DNA of 16,404 nucleotides, from NCBI GenBank assembly GCA_900321145.1, contig ONVB01000088.1, positions 1 to 16,404 on the forward strand, written 5' to 3'. This DNA is from an uncultured Eubacteriales bacterium. Lineage in GTDB: Bacteria; Bacillota; Clostridia; Lachnospirales; Lachnospiraceae. Both the position numbers and the translations under genes were made by a program. Numbering within the stretch: position 1 is the first letter of the stretch; the number at the start of each line of letters is the position of its first letter. The notes under the pieces were generated by a model, which made no database searches, was not told where the DNA came from, and was given only the letters and a program-made list of their open reading frames with translations. Positions 1-7,947 of the stretch are shown here, piece after piece.

Positions 1-3000
1 ATAGGCTTGGCATACTCGGCGATATGCTTTATGTGAACAGAAGGAGTGAACCTCTTTGACTTTTTTAACGCCTGTGTTACAGGCCTTCTCACAAGCTCTA
101 AGGCTTCAATACCTATGTTGGAGTTTCGTGCGTTCTTCTTGGGCCTGCCTAAAAACTCGGTCTTATATACGTTGTTGTAGAAGCTGTACATGAAGAAGTC
201 GAGCAGGTCGGGCATGACAGCCTCGGCACCTTCGGCTTCAAGCAGGTCTACGATATGGTTATTGGCAGAGGGCAGGAACTTGACCAAGATCTCGCCTACG
301 ATACCAACCTTCGGCTTGATCATATCCTCGTATATAGGTATGGAGTCGAAGTCCCTGACTATCTGGTTGACAAGGTGAGTGAAGCCTCTTCCTCCGGCTT
401 CCATACAGCGGATGGCAGCGCGCTCCCATTTCTTATGCATCTTGTTGACGGAACCCGGAACCCTCTCATAAGGTCTGGTTCTGTAAACCACACGCATGAA
501 GAGATCGCCCAAGGCTATTGCCTGCATAGCGCACTTGATTGTCTTGAGGTTGACCTTGAAGCCGGAGTTGGCCTCAAAGCCCTGGACGGAGAGTGCGATA
601 ACAGGTATCTGCGGGTAGCCCGCCTTCTCCAAAGCACGACGGATGAAGCCTACATAGTTTGTGGCACGGCAGCCGCCGCCTGTCTGAGTCATGATGAGAG
701 CGAGTTTGTTCACATCGTACTTGCCGGACTGTATGGCATGCATCATCTGGCCGACGACTATCATGGAAGGGTAGCAGGCGTCGTTGTTTACATACTTGAC
801 ACCGGTGTCTGCGGCTATCCTGTCTATATCCGGAAGCATCTCTATATTCAGGTTCAGGTGCTTAAATGCAGCGCCCAAGATAGAGAAATGAATCGGTGAC
901 ATCTGCGGTGCCAGCAGAGTATAATCGCGCATCGCCTCGGTAAACTCCACGCGGTTTATGCTGCTTGGTACGGGCGTAGGCTTTACTTCATGCTTCTTTC
1001 TTATATTTACGGCGCTGATAAGGGATCTGATCCTTATCCTTGCGGCACCTAAATTGCTTACCTCATCTATCTTAAGAACAGTATATATCTTACCTGAATT
1101 GGTCAGTATATCGCTTACACAGTCGGTCGTAACGGCGTCTAAACCGCAGCCGAAGGAGTTGAGCTGGATAAGCTCCAAATAGGGGCTGGACTTGACATAG
1201 TTGGCGGCCTTATAGAGCCTTGAGTGGTACATCCACTGGTCGGATACTATGAGTGGTCGCTCAACCTCGGCAAGGTGGGATACGCTGTCCTCGGTAAGAA
1301 CGGCTATTCCGAAGGAGTTGATAAGCTCGGGCAGGCCGTGGTTGATCTCGGGGTCGAGGTGATACGGTCTTCCGGCAAGTACTATGCCGAGACGGTCGTT
1401 ATTCTTGCAGTACTGTATGACCTCCTCACCGCGCTTTTCTATAAGAGACCTCACTTTGTCAGCCTCGGCAAATGCCGCGTCTACGGCCTCGGATATCTCT
1501 TCCGCGGTAACCTCTGTATGGTGCTTAAACTCACGCAGAAGTCTGTCTTTTAAGGCTTCTTTGTTGTCTAAAGCGAGGAAGGGGCGGATATAGTCTATAT
1601 CATTTTCCGAGATCTCTTCCATGTTGTTCTTTATATTTTCGGCATATGAGGTTACTATCGGACAGTTGTAGTGGTTGTTGGCGTCGGGAGTCTCGTTTCT
1701 CTCGTAAGGGATGCAGGGGTAGAAGATGGTCTTTATTCCCTGCTTTATAAGCCACATTACATGTCCGTGACTGATCTTGGCCGGATAACACTCGGTATCG
1801 CTGGGGATGGATTCTATGCCAAGCTGGTATATATCCCTTGTGGACATCGGTGAGACGACAACGCGGTATTTGAGCTTAGTCAGGAAGGTGTACCAGAAGG
1901 GATAGTTCTCATACATGTTGAGAACCCTCGGTACGCCAATCTCACCGCGTTTTGCGTCTTTTATGTCGAGCGGTTCATAATCAAAGAGAAGATGGAGCTT
2001 CTCTTCGAACAAGTTCGGTACATTGTCCTTGTTTTTCTTCAGTCCGAGTCCTCGCTCGCAGCGGTTGCCCGAGATGAAGCGTCTGCCTCCCGGGAAGCGG
2101 TTTATGGTCAGCAGGCAGCTGTTGGTACAGCCCTTGCAGCGAGCCATGGTTGTCTCGTAGGTGAGCTCATCCATTTCCTTGGCCGAGAGCATGGTAGAGG
2201 TATAGCCCTCCGTATAATTCTCACGGGCGATCAAAGCCGAGCCGAAGGCGCCCATGATGCCTGCGATATCAGGTCTTATGGGCTTTCTTCCGGATACAAG
2301 CTCAAAGGCGCGGAGCACGGCATCATTGTAAAATGTACCGCCCTGGACCACGATCTTTTTGCCGAGCTGCTTTGGATCGGTGAGCTTTATAACCTTGATG
2401 AGAGCGTTCTTTATAACTGAGTAAGCAAGTCCTGCGGAGATGTCGGATACATCCGCGCCCTCCTTCTGGGCCTGCTTAACTTTTGAATTCATAAATACGG
2501 TACAGCGTGAGCCAAGGTCGATAGGGCTCTTTGCAAAAAGCGCGATCCTGGCAAAGTCCTTTATCTCGTAATTAAGGGACTTGGCGAAGGTCTCGATAAA
2601 TGAACCGCAGCCTGAGGAACAGGCCTCGTTCAAAAGCACATTGTCCACCGCACCCTTCTTTATCTTGATGCACTTCATATCCTGACCGCCGATGTCTAAG
2701 ATACAGTCCACATCGGGCTCGAAGAAGGCAGCGGCAGTGTAGTGCGCTATAGTCTCAACCTCGCCGTAATCCAGATTAAGTGCTGATTTTATAAGAGCTT
2801 CACCGTAGCCGGTGGAGCAGCCGGAAGCGATAACGGCATCCTTTGGAAGCTTTTCATGTATCTCCTTCATGGCGCGGAGAGTAGTTTTAAGAGGGCTTCC
2901 GTTGTTGCTTGAATAAAAGTCATATAAAAGCGAGCCGTCCTCACCGACAAGTGCAACCTTGGTTGTGGTTGAACCTGCATCGATACCGAGGAAGCATTTG

Positions 3001-3941
3001 CCGCAATAGGTCTCGAGGTCACGGCGCGTGACCTTGTAGCCGGCCTGGGCCTTGCGAAAATCCCTATAGGAAGCTTCATCCTTAAAGAGGGGTTCGAGTC
3101 TGTCTACCTCCTGAGCCACTGAAAGCTCCGGAGTAAGCAGGGCGTTAAGACCGCTTAAGCTCATCTTTACATCCTGCTTGGAGTTCATGGCCGCGCCGAC
3201 GGCAGCAAAAAGATGTGAGTGTGAAGGAGCTATTATATGCTCGTCGTCTAAGGAGAGAGTTCTTACAAAGCTTGCCTTAAGCTGATCAAGGAAGTGGAGC
3301 GGGCCGCCGAGGAAGGCAACATGGCCTCTGATGGGCTTACCGCATGCAAGACCGCTTATGGTCTGGTTGACAACAGCCTGGAATATACTTGCCGAAAGAT
3401 TAGGTTTTGTGGCACCCTCGTTGATAAGGGGCTGGATATCGGTCTTTGCGAACACGCCGCAGCGGGCTGCGATGGGATAGATGGTATCGTAGCTCTTTGC
3501 ATACTCATTTAAGCCCATGGCATCCGTCTGAAGAAGGGCGGCCATCTGGTCTATGAAAGAACCGGTACCGCCTGCGCAGACAGAGTTCATGCGCTGCTCT
3601 ATGACGTTTGAAAAGTAGATTATCTTGGCATCCTCTCCGCCGAGCTCGATGGCTACATCCGTCTGGGGAGCATATGACTTTAAGGAGTCGGATACGCACA
3701 CAACCTCCTGTTCGAAGGGAACGCCGATGACCTTGGCAAGCGCAAGACCGCCCGAACCGGTGATGGCGGGAGTTATCTCCACATCCCCGAGCACATCTAT
3801 CGCGTTAGTCAGAATGCCCTTTAATGTCTCCTTGATATTGGCGAAATGCCTCTTATATTCCGAGAAAACGATATTGTCCTTATCGTTCAGCACGGCGACC
3901 TTTACGGTCGTGGAACCGATGTCTATACCTAATCTGTTCAT
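1..3941 (-). CDS. acyl-CoA dehydratase activase, two ATPase domains plus DUF2229 region (3' end cut by window edge)
   Basis: ATP-dependent one-electron donor (archerase type) for oxygen-sensitive 2-hydroxyacyl-CoA dehydratases, cytoplasmic. Read leftward it is open for 1313 codons. The N-terminal BcrAD/BadFG ATPase domain has the phosphate loop DIGSTTVK (7-14), ELGGEDAKI (99-107) and MNSVCAGGTGSF (118-129). A second copy has GIDAGSTTTK (319-328), DIGGQD and ACSSGCGSF. Each copy keeps a cysteine pair 39 residues apart (C122/C161; C441/C480), the spacing of the [4Fe-4S] ligands of the glutarate-pathway activator HgdC (C127/C166). A four-cysteine cluster follows (C602, C605, C609, C628), then the DUF2229 signature IGVPRVLNMYENYPFW (668-683), then a region with TQTGGGC resembling dehydratase subunits. 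Relatives are about 1400-1450 residues, so roughly 100 are missing at the C terminus. AGGAG (3950-3954) lies 8 bases before the ATG. The dehydratase partner and its substrate are not visible here. Confidence 0.96.
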   Translation of the reverse strand, partial: MNRLGIDIGSTTVKVAVLNDKDNIVFSEYKRHFANIKETLKGILTNAIDVLGDVEITPAITGSGGLALAKVIGVPFEQEVVCVSDSLKSYAPQTDVAIELGGEDAKIIYFSNVIEQRMNSVCAGGTGSFIDQMAALLQTDAMGLNEYAKSYDTIYPIAARCGVFAKTDIQPLINEGATKPNLSASIFQAVVNQTISGLACGKPIRGHVAFLGGPLHFLDQLKASFVRTLSLDDEHIIAPSHSHLFAAVGAAMNSKQDVKMSLSGLNALLTPELSVAQEVDRLEPLFKDEASYRDFRKAQAGYKVTRRDLETYCGKCFLGIDAGSTTTKVALVGEDGSLLYDFYSSNNGSPLKTTLRAMKEIHEKLPKDAVIASGCSTGYGEALIKSALNLDYGEVETIAHYTAAAFFEPDVDCILDIGGQDMKCIKIKKGAVDNVLLNEACSSGCGSFIETFAKSLNYEIKDFARIALFAKSPIDLGSRCTVFMNSKVKQAQKEGADVSDISAGLAYSVIKNALIKVIKLTDPKQLGKKIVVQGGTFYNDAVLRAFELVSGRKPIRPDIAGIMGAFGSALIARENYTEGYTSTMLSAKEMDELTYETTMARCKGCTNSCLLTINRFPGGRRFISGNRCERGLGLKKNKDNVPNLFEEKLHLLFDYEPLDIKDAKRGEIGVPRVLNMYENYPFWYTFLTKLKYRVVVSPMSTRDIYQLGIESIPSDTECYPAKISHGHVMWLIKQGIKTIFYPCIPYERNETPDANNHYNCPIVTSYAENIKNNMEEISENDIDYIRPFLALDNKEALKDRLLREFKHHTEVTAEEISEAVDAAFAEADKVRSLIEKRGEEVIQYCKNNDRLGIVLAGRPYHLDPEINHGLPELINSFGIAVLTEDSVSHLAEVERPLIVSDQWMYHSRLYKAANYVKSSPYLELIQLNSFGCGLDAVTTDCVSDILTNSGKIYTVLKIDEVSNLGAARIRIRSLISAVNIRKKHEVKPTPVPSSINRVEFTEAMRDYTLLAPQMSPIHFSILGAAFKHLNLNIEMLPDIDRIAADTGVKYVNNDACYPSMIVVGQMMHAIQSGKYDVNKLALIMTQTGGGCRATNYVGFIRRALEKAGYPQIPVIALSVQGFEANSGFKVNLKTIKCAMQAIALGDLFMRVVYRTRPYERVPGSVNKMHKKWERAAIRCMEAGGRGFTHLVNQIVRDFDSIPIYEDMIKPKVGIVGEILVKFLPSANNHIVDLLEAEGAEAVMPDLLDFFMYSFYNNVYKTEFLGRPKKNARNSNIGIEALELVRRPVTQALKKSKRFTPSVHIKHIAEYAKP

Positions 3942-3977
3942 GAAAAAAGCTCCTTTTTTGTTCATTTAAGCTGAAAT

Positions 3978-4006
3978 ATTATACTCTATACTTTATTATA
4001 ATGCAA
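3978..4006 (-). promoter_or_regulatory. sigma-A-type promoter of the activase gene
   Basis: On the minus strand, TTGCAT (4006-4001) and a consensus TATAAT (3983-3978) are separated by exactly 17 bases. Transcription would start near 3971, giving a leader of about 30 bases that carries AGGAG just before the ATG at 3941. This is close to the housekeeping consensus, so basal expression should be substantial. I see no clear operator or riboswitch in the short leader. Confidence 0.75.
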
Positions 4007-4089
4007 TAGCTTGCAGGCCGGATCGCAATGTCCGAAAAGTACGGGAGTCGCTGATCGGTAACGTACCGGATATGCACAGCACTTTTTTG

Positions 4090-4118
4090 TTGTTTTTTTT
4101 TATAAATTCGGGTATAAT
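4090..4118 (+). promoter_or_regulatory. probable sigma-A-type promoter of the rightward operon
   Basis: A perfect TATAAT lies at 4113-4118. Seventeen bases upstream is TTGTTT (4090-4095), which shares only the TTG with a -35 box and sits in a T-rich tract (4083-4101) that could act as a flexible upstream element. The start would be near 4125, leaving a leader of about 34 bases with AGAGG (4144-4148) before the ATG at 4159. The 83 bases between this and the leftward promoter hold only a weak 5-bp hairpin (4056-4068) and no recognised element. Confidence 0.6.
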
Positions 4119-4158
4119 ATCTGCGATTATGTTCTGAGAAAAAAGAGGTAAAACTATC

Positions 4159-5094
4159 ATGAAATTCTTGTACAAATTAGAGGATAAGTGGGGAAGCAAA
4201 TCCATAAAAAATCTCCCGTTGATCACCGTCATTATTTTTTCGTTAAGCTATGTACTTGGCTGGCTGGCACCGGATGTATATGAAAAACTGGTCTTCGACC
4301 CCTTCGCGGTTTTCGGCAGCGGAGAAGTGTGGAGAGTGTTTACCTGGATATTCACGATGCCGGGTTCTTTCAACTATTTCACCCTTGTAATGCTTTTTGT
4401 GTATGTTATGATCGGACGTTCCGTAGAGATGTCTATCGGTACATTTATGTATAACATATACATATTCTCCATGTTGCTTGTATTGACACTGGGAAATGTG
4501 ATCACAGGTCTGATATTTTACCTGCAGGCGTCCGGCGGTGAAATGGCGGTCGGAAATGCGTGGATTCAGGAGGCCATGTATTTCGTGCCGGAATTCGGTC
4601 CGACGGTTTATATCTTAGACGCTATATTCCTGGGTTTTGCGCTTATTTATTCCGAGAGCCTTATGCTCTTTATGTTCGTGATACCGATCAAAGCCAAGTA
4701 TCTCGCTTATGCGGATCTTATCTGGCTCGGATACTTATTCTTCAAGTACAATGCCCTTTGCAACAGGGTGAACATTGTATGTGTTATTCTTGTATGGGTC
4801 GTATATGTGATCCTGATGAAGCATTATACTCCGGGGCATGCCAAGGTTATGCTTCAGCGCAAAGCTTATACGGCTAAGCGTGCCATGGACAGAAGAAAAC
4901 GTGAGCACGAGACCGAGAAGGGCAAGGTTATCGAATTCCCGGGCGGAGTTACAAGGCACAAGTGTGCTGTCTGCGGTAAGACAGAGAAGGACGATCCGAT
5001 GATGGAATTCAGGTTCTGTTCGAAGTGCGAGGGTAATTACGAGTACTGCTCGGAACACCTTTATACACACGAACACGTTAAACCGAAGCAGTAA
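4159..5094 (+). CDS. rhomboid-like multi-pass membrane protein with C-terminal zinc-binding tail, probably catalytically dead
   Basis: A 311-residue protein with about six hydrophobic segments (about 19-37, 73-86, 96-122, 148-165, 167-195, 203-221). Between the first two lies a loop with GSGEVWRVFTW (53-63); the WR pair (W58, R59) is the typical loop-1 signature of rhomboids and derlins, and IPIKAKYLA (175-183) is also rhomboid-like. I cannot find the GxSG serine motif or the partner histidine in a later segment, so it is probably a pseudoprotease. A basic linker (about 222-262) leads to a cytosolic tail with C269-x2-C272, C287-x2-C290 and C297-x2-H300 followed by H304 and H306, enough ligands for one or two zinc ions. 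It is the first gene of the rightward operon; AGAGG at 4144-4148 supports the start. Its role is unknown: a membrane chaperone, adaptor or substrate-retention factor are guesses. Confidence 0.8.
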   Translation: MKFLYKLEDKWGSKSIKNLPLITVIIFSLSYVLGWLAPDVYEKLVFDPFAVFGSGEVWRVFTWIFTMPGSFNYFTLVMLFVYVMIGRSVEMSIGTFMYNIYIFSMLLVLTLGNVITGLIFYLQASGGEMAVGNAWIQEAMYFVPEFGPTVYILDAIFLGFALIYSESLMLFMFVIPIKAKYLAYADLIWLGYLFFKYNALCNRVNIVCVILVWVVYVILMKHYTPGHAKVMLQRKAYTAKRAMDRRKREHETEKGKVIEFPGGVTRHKCAVCGKTEKDDPMMEFRFCSKCEGNYEYCSEHLYTHEHVKPKQ

Positions 5095-5114
5095 AAAATA
5101 AAAGGGAAAAACCA

Positions 5115-6515
5115 ATGAAAGCAAAAAAATACATCAACAACATAAAAAAAGAGGATGGCTCGACAGAGTCCCTTAAGGCATATATCGATCATGCAAGGGC
5201 TTCATATATGGCATATGCGGCGGTTGACCTTGCCATGAACCTCTACACCATGAGACTGAACCTCATAGAGCGCGAGGAGGATAAGGCAGACTATACAGAA
5301 GAGCTCAAGAAGGCCGTAAATGACATCGAGAAGCTTGTGAAAAAGGTTACGGACGGCGAGAAGGTGAGCGAAGAGGATATTGCTCTTATCAGAGAGATCC
5401 GTTCTTTGGCGGAAAAAAGAATACAGATAATAGCCTCCTATGTGGAGCATTTTGACGTATATGAATATGTGATGAACAGAGTGGAGTTTGCCGCACTTGG
5501 CGGAGCCGTCGAGACAGACAGGGCAGCGCTGACCGAAAGGATAGTGAATTTCATCTTCAAGGACAAGGATCAGCCCATGATCATGGACCGTATGAAGCGT
5601 ATTCTTGAGCAGCTTCCCGTGCGCATGACCAAACAGAGGTTTCTTGATATCCTCTCGGGGGCACTCGATCTGTACAAGGGCGCCGACAGAAAGGCTTTGT
5701 ATGACTTTGCGGAGATGTTCAAAGGACGGACACTTATGATCAGGCCGGAAGGCTTTGACGAAGGTCACGACGAGCTTCGGACTCTGCTACGTGACTTTGA
5801 AGAGGCCGATTACTCCGGCATGGACAGCGCCACATATAATGACCTTAAGGACAGACTTGATATCGCTGTTAAGAGTATGGAGAAGGAAAGCACAGATTAT
5901 ATGCTTTTGGCCCAGCTTGTGAATTCCGCATATGTAATGCTTTTATCTGCGGATGTCAGGGAACTGGCGCTTACGGTAAGAGGCTACAGCGAGTCGGTTG
6001 ACATCATACACGATGTGATGACTGCGGCGGTAGACACGGAGGATGGTTTCTTCAAGCTTGAGGGTGTACCCGAGGAGCTGAGCGAGGAGACCACGACATT
6101 TCTTGCTGCCGGACAGTCGCTTGCGGAGGAGTATGAGGAAAAGCTCAAAAACGAGGGTATGTATGATGCGTTCAAGCTCACGGACACCTACTACAAGCTG
6201 ATGTCCACAAGCTATTTTGCAAATCTTGAGGAAAATGATGTCAAGGAAGAGCAGCTTGCGGATGCGTCGGATGTAGAGGCTGTGAAAAAAGAGCTGAGCG
6301 AGCTTGTCACAGCATGGCTTACAGGGATGAAGAAGCAGGTGAAGCGCGCGGTCATGGCTGCGGGGATCAGTACCATACCGGTATTCTTTAACTCGGTGGA
6401 TGAGATAAAGAATTATGTAAGCTATGTTCTTGACAGTGTAAATGATGCGGCCGAGCTTCATGCGACAAGGCTGTTGATAGATACTATTATAGATGCGGAG
6501 ACAGAAGAATATTAA
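5115..6515 (+). CDS. uncharacterised 466-residue helical protein
   Basis: I do not recognise a family. The protein has no signal peptide and no membrane segment, is rich in Glu, Lys, Asp, Ala and Leu, and looks almost wholly alpha-helical, so it is probably cytoplasmic. The strongest amphipathic stretches are about 25-120 (with a Lys/Glu-rich helix near 60-85) and 225-265; the C terminus is acidic. It begins 20 bases after the rhomboid-like gene, with AAAGGG (5101-5106) 8 bases before the ATG, and its TAA touches the ATG of the next gene. The tight packing implies co-translation with the 113-residue protein and a shared function with its membrane neighbour, but that is inference. Base composition and codon use match the surrounding genes, so nothing points to recent transfer. 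Confidence 0.85.
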   Translation: MKAKKYINNIKKEDGSTESLKAYIDHARASYMAYAAVDLAMNLYTMRLNLIEREEDKADYTEELKKAVNDIEKLVKKVTDGEKVSEEDIALIREIRSLAEKRIQIIASYVEHFDVYEYVMNRVEFAALGGAVETDRAALTERIVNFIFKDKDQPMIMDRMKRILEQLPVRMTKQRFLDILSGALDLYKGADRKALYDFAEMFKGRTLMIRPEGFDEGHDELRTLLRDFEEADYSGMDSATYNDLKDRLDIAVKSMEKESTDYMLLAQLVNSAYVMLLSADVRELALTVRGYSESVDIIHDVMTAAVDTEDGFFKLEGVPEELSEETTTFLAAGQSLAEEYEEKLKNEGMYDAFKLTDTYYKLMSTSYFANLEENDVKEEQLADASDVEAVKKELSELVTAWLTGMKKQVKRAVMAAGISTIPVFFNSVDEIKNYVSYVLDSVNDAAELHATRLLIDTIIDAETEEY

Positions 6516-6857
6516 ATGATACTGTGTGAAGATTATTACACATTCGGAATAAAAGAAAAGAAGCTGCCTTCCATAGTGAGGAGCATAGAGAAAGGGAAAG
6601 AGGTCAAGAAGCTTTTTGCGGTCACGCTGCCTCTTGGCTCATCGGGGATACTGGAGATATATGAATACAACAGACTCCTTGAACCGGTTTTTTCCTCTTT
6701 GACTCCTGAAGCATTTATTGTCGGTCTTGCACCCGATAAGGAGCAGGCGGAGGAGCTTGTGGAGGCGATAATACAGGATGTGTACGACGACACGGGAGAA
6801 AAGCTTGATGTGAAAGGATATTTTAAGTATGCTTCATATACTGTTGACAATACTTAA
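6516..6857 (+). CDS. uncharacterised 113-residue protein
   Basis: This is a small soluble alpha/beta-looking protein with no signal peptide, membrane segment or cysteine motif (the only Cys is residue 4). The middle carries hydrophobic strands (about 32-50: LFAVTLPLGSSGILEIYEY) and the C-terminal half an acidic helix (about 73-93). I do not recognise it. Its ATG follows the preceding TAA with no gap, and its last 29 bases overlap the start of the DUF2953 gene, so translation is almost certainly coupled on both sides. The ribosome site is poor (AGAAG at 6503-6507), consistent with re-initiation by ribosomes finishing the upstream gene. Its placement, not its sequence, suggests it serves the same complex or process as its neighbours. 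Confidence 0.8.
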   Translation: MILCEDYYTFGIKEKKLPSIVRSIEKGKEVKKLFAVTLPLGSSGILEIYEYNRLLEPVFSSLTPEAFIVGLAPDKEQAEELVEAIIQDVYDDTGEKLDVKGYFKYASYTVDNT

Positions 6858-7938
6858 GTTTCTGCTCTTTGCCGTTCTTATAATACTCGGACTTATTCTG
6901 TTTTTGCTTTTGCTGGTGCTTCTGTCGCCCATACACTACAGGGCGGATGTAAAGTACAAGGATAAGGTAAAGGTTTTTGCCAAGATCAGATACCTGATAG
7001 TTACCATACGGGTGAGCTTTGATCAGGAGACCAAGGAGCTTGTAAACGAGACAAGGGTACTCGGGATAAGGCTGAAAGGCAAAAAAAAGAAGCCTGAGGA
7101 TGAGACGGACCCTGAGGCTGAGATAGAAAAGCACGGTAAGAGTTATGATGAGTTCGCCGGAGCGGGTGAAGACGATCTGCCCGAGATTGATATCCCCGAA
7201 GCGGGTGAAGACGATCTGCCCGAGATCGATATCCCCGAAGCTTCGAAAACAGAAAAAGAAGCTGATACGGCCGGAAAGCATCTTAAAGCCTTTAAGGTGG
7301 ATTACGGAGAACCCGAAGCACTTTCCGTAAGCGAGGATTCGAGCGAGCTTATAGAGGTGCCTCAGGATATAGAAAACGGAAGCAAGGAAGAAAATGTGAA
7401 TTTTGTGGCCGGGATCATAGCGAAGGTTATGGATACAGTCGGAAGGATAGTATCAAAGGTCGCTTCGGTGGTTGCGAAGGTTTTCGAAAAGATATCTGAT
7501 AAGGCTGACGAGATATCCGACAAGGTCGATTCCAAAATCGACGACATAGACAGTAAGATTGTCAAGGCCGAGCAAACCATAGACCGTTTTGAAAAGTTCT
7601 GGGAGCTTGAGTGTACGGAGAAGACCAAGGTGTACCTGTCCAAGTACATAAAGAGCGTGATAAGGCATATAGCTCCAAGAAAGGCGAAGGGCTATGCGGA
7701 GTACGGCTTTGACGATGCGGCGAAGACCGGAGAGGTCACAGGCTACTTAAGTCTGCTCCCGTGCATGTATCAGAAAAAACTATACCTTTATCCGAATTTT
7801 CAGGATAAGGTCATGGATATAGAGGTAAGTCTGAAGGGGTACATAGTACTCGGTTACTTAGCAAGAATCATATTCAGTATAAATCTATGGAAGACGCTTA
7901 TGGCGGCAAGAAAGCTGAAAAGCTCAGCTTCCAAATAG
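6829..7938 (+). CDS. DUF2953 domain membrane-anchored protein (YtfI-like)
   Basis: A 369-residue protein. It opens with a long hydrophobic segment (about 4-33) serving as an uncleaved signal anchor, then SPIHYRADVKY. The C-terminal block with YAEYGFDDAAKTGEVTGYL (289-307) and LYLYPNFQDKVMD fits the DUF2953 pattern of an aromatic-Gly, acidic, TGE turn followed by P-x-F. Between them lies a low-complexity acidic and helical insert (about 85-260): first two tandem copies of AGEDDLPEIDIPE (112-124 and 125-137), then a long amphipathic Lys/Asp/Val/Ile-rich helix (about 187-255). In Bacillus the equivalent ytfI gene precedes ytfJ, as here. The ATG overlaps the previous gene by 29 bases, and AAAGGA (6813-6818) gives a usable site. 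Function is not established for the family; a membrane partner of the GerW-type protein is plausible. Confidence 0.85.
   Translation: MLHILLTILKFLLFAVLIILGLILFLLLLVLLSPIHYRADVKYKDKVKVFAKIRYLIVTIRVSFDQETKELVNETRVLGIRLKGKKKKPEDETDPEAEIEKHGKSYDEFAGAGEDDLPEIDIPEAGEDDLPEIDIPEASKTEKEADTAGKHLKAFKVDYGEPEALSVSEDSSELIEVPQDIENGSKEENVNFVAGIIAKVMDTVGRIVSKVASVVAKVFEKISDKADEISDKVDSKIDDIDSKIVKAEQTIDRFEKFWELECTEKTKVYLSKYIKSVIRHIAPRKAKGYAEYGFDDAAKTGEVTGYLSLLPCMYQKKLYLYPNFQDKVMDIEVSLKGYIVLGYLARIIFSINLWKTLMAARKLKSSASK
7162..7239 (+). repeat. 39-base tandem duplication inside the DUF2953 gene
   Basis: Two adjacent 39-base copies (7162-7200 and 7201-7239) differ at one base, T at 7188 against C at 7227, which is silent. 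The duplication is in frame and doubles a 13-residue acidic block, AGEDDLPEIDIPE. It looks like a recent slippage or recombination product in a disordered linker. Confidence 0.95.
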
Positions 7939-7942
7939 GAGG
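7937..7942 (+). promoter_or_regulatory. ribosome binding site AGGAGG of the GerW-family gene
   Basis: A full-consensus Shine-Dalgarno sequence lies 5 bases before the ATG at 7948 and shares its first two bases with the TAG stop of the DUF2953 gene. This fixes the start and suggests the GerW-type protein is made at a higher rate than its upstream neighbours. Confidence 0.8.
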
Positions 7943-7947
7943 ATAAA

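Noticed and set aside
255..899. Plus-strand ORF of 214 codons, and similar ones at 1224-1553 and 1992-2420
   Set aside because: They lie opposite the activase gene, whose minus-strand frame is open over the whole stretch with clear family motifs. The plus-strand products have no recognisable features or ribosome sites.
4056..4101. CGGTA-ACG-TACCG hairpin followed by a T-rich tract, considered as a terminator
   Set aside because: The stem is only 5 bp and the T-run begins about 15 bases after it. Two divergent genes start here, so no terminator is expected.
3996..4232. Minus-strand ORF of 78 codons across the divergent intergenic region
   Set aside because: It starts inside the rhomboid-like gene, covers both promoter elements and has no credible ribosome site or family resemblance.
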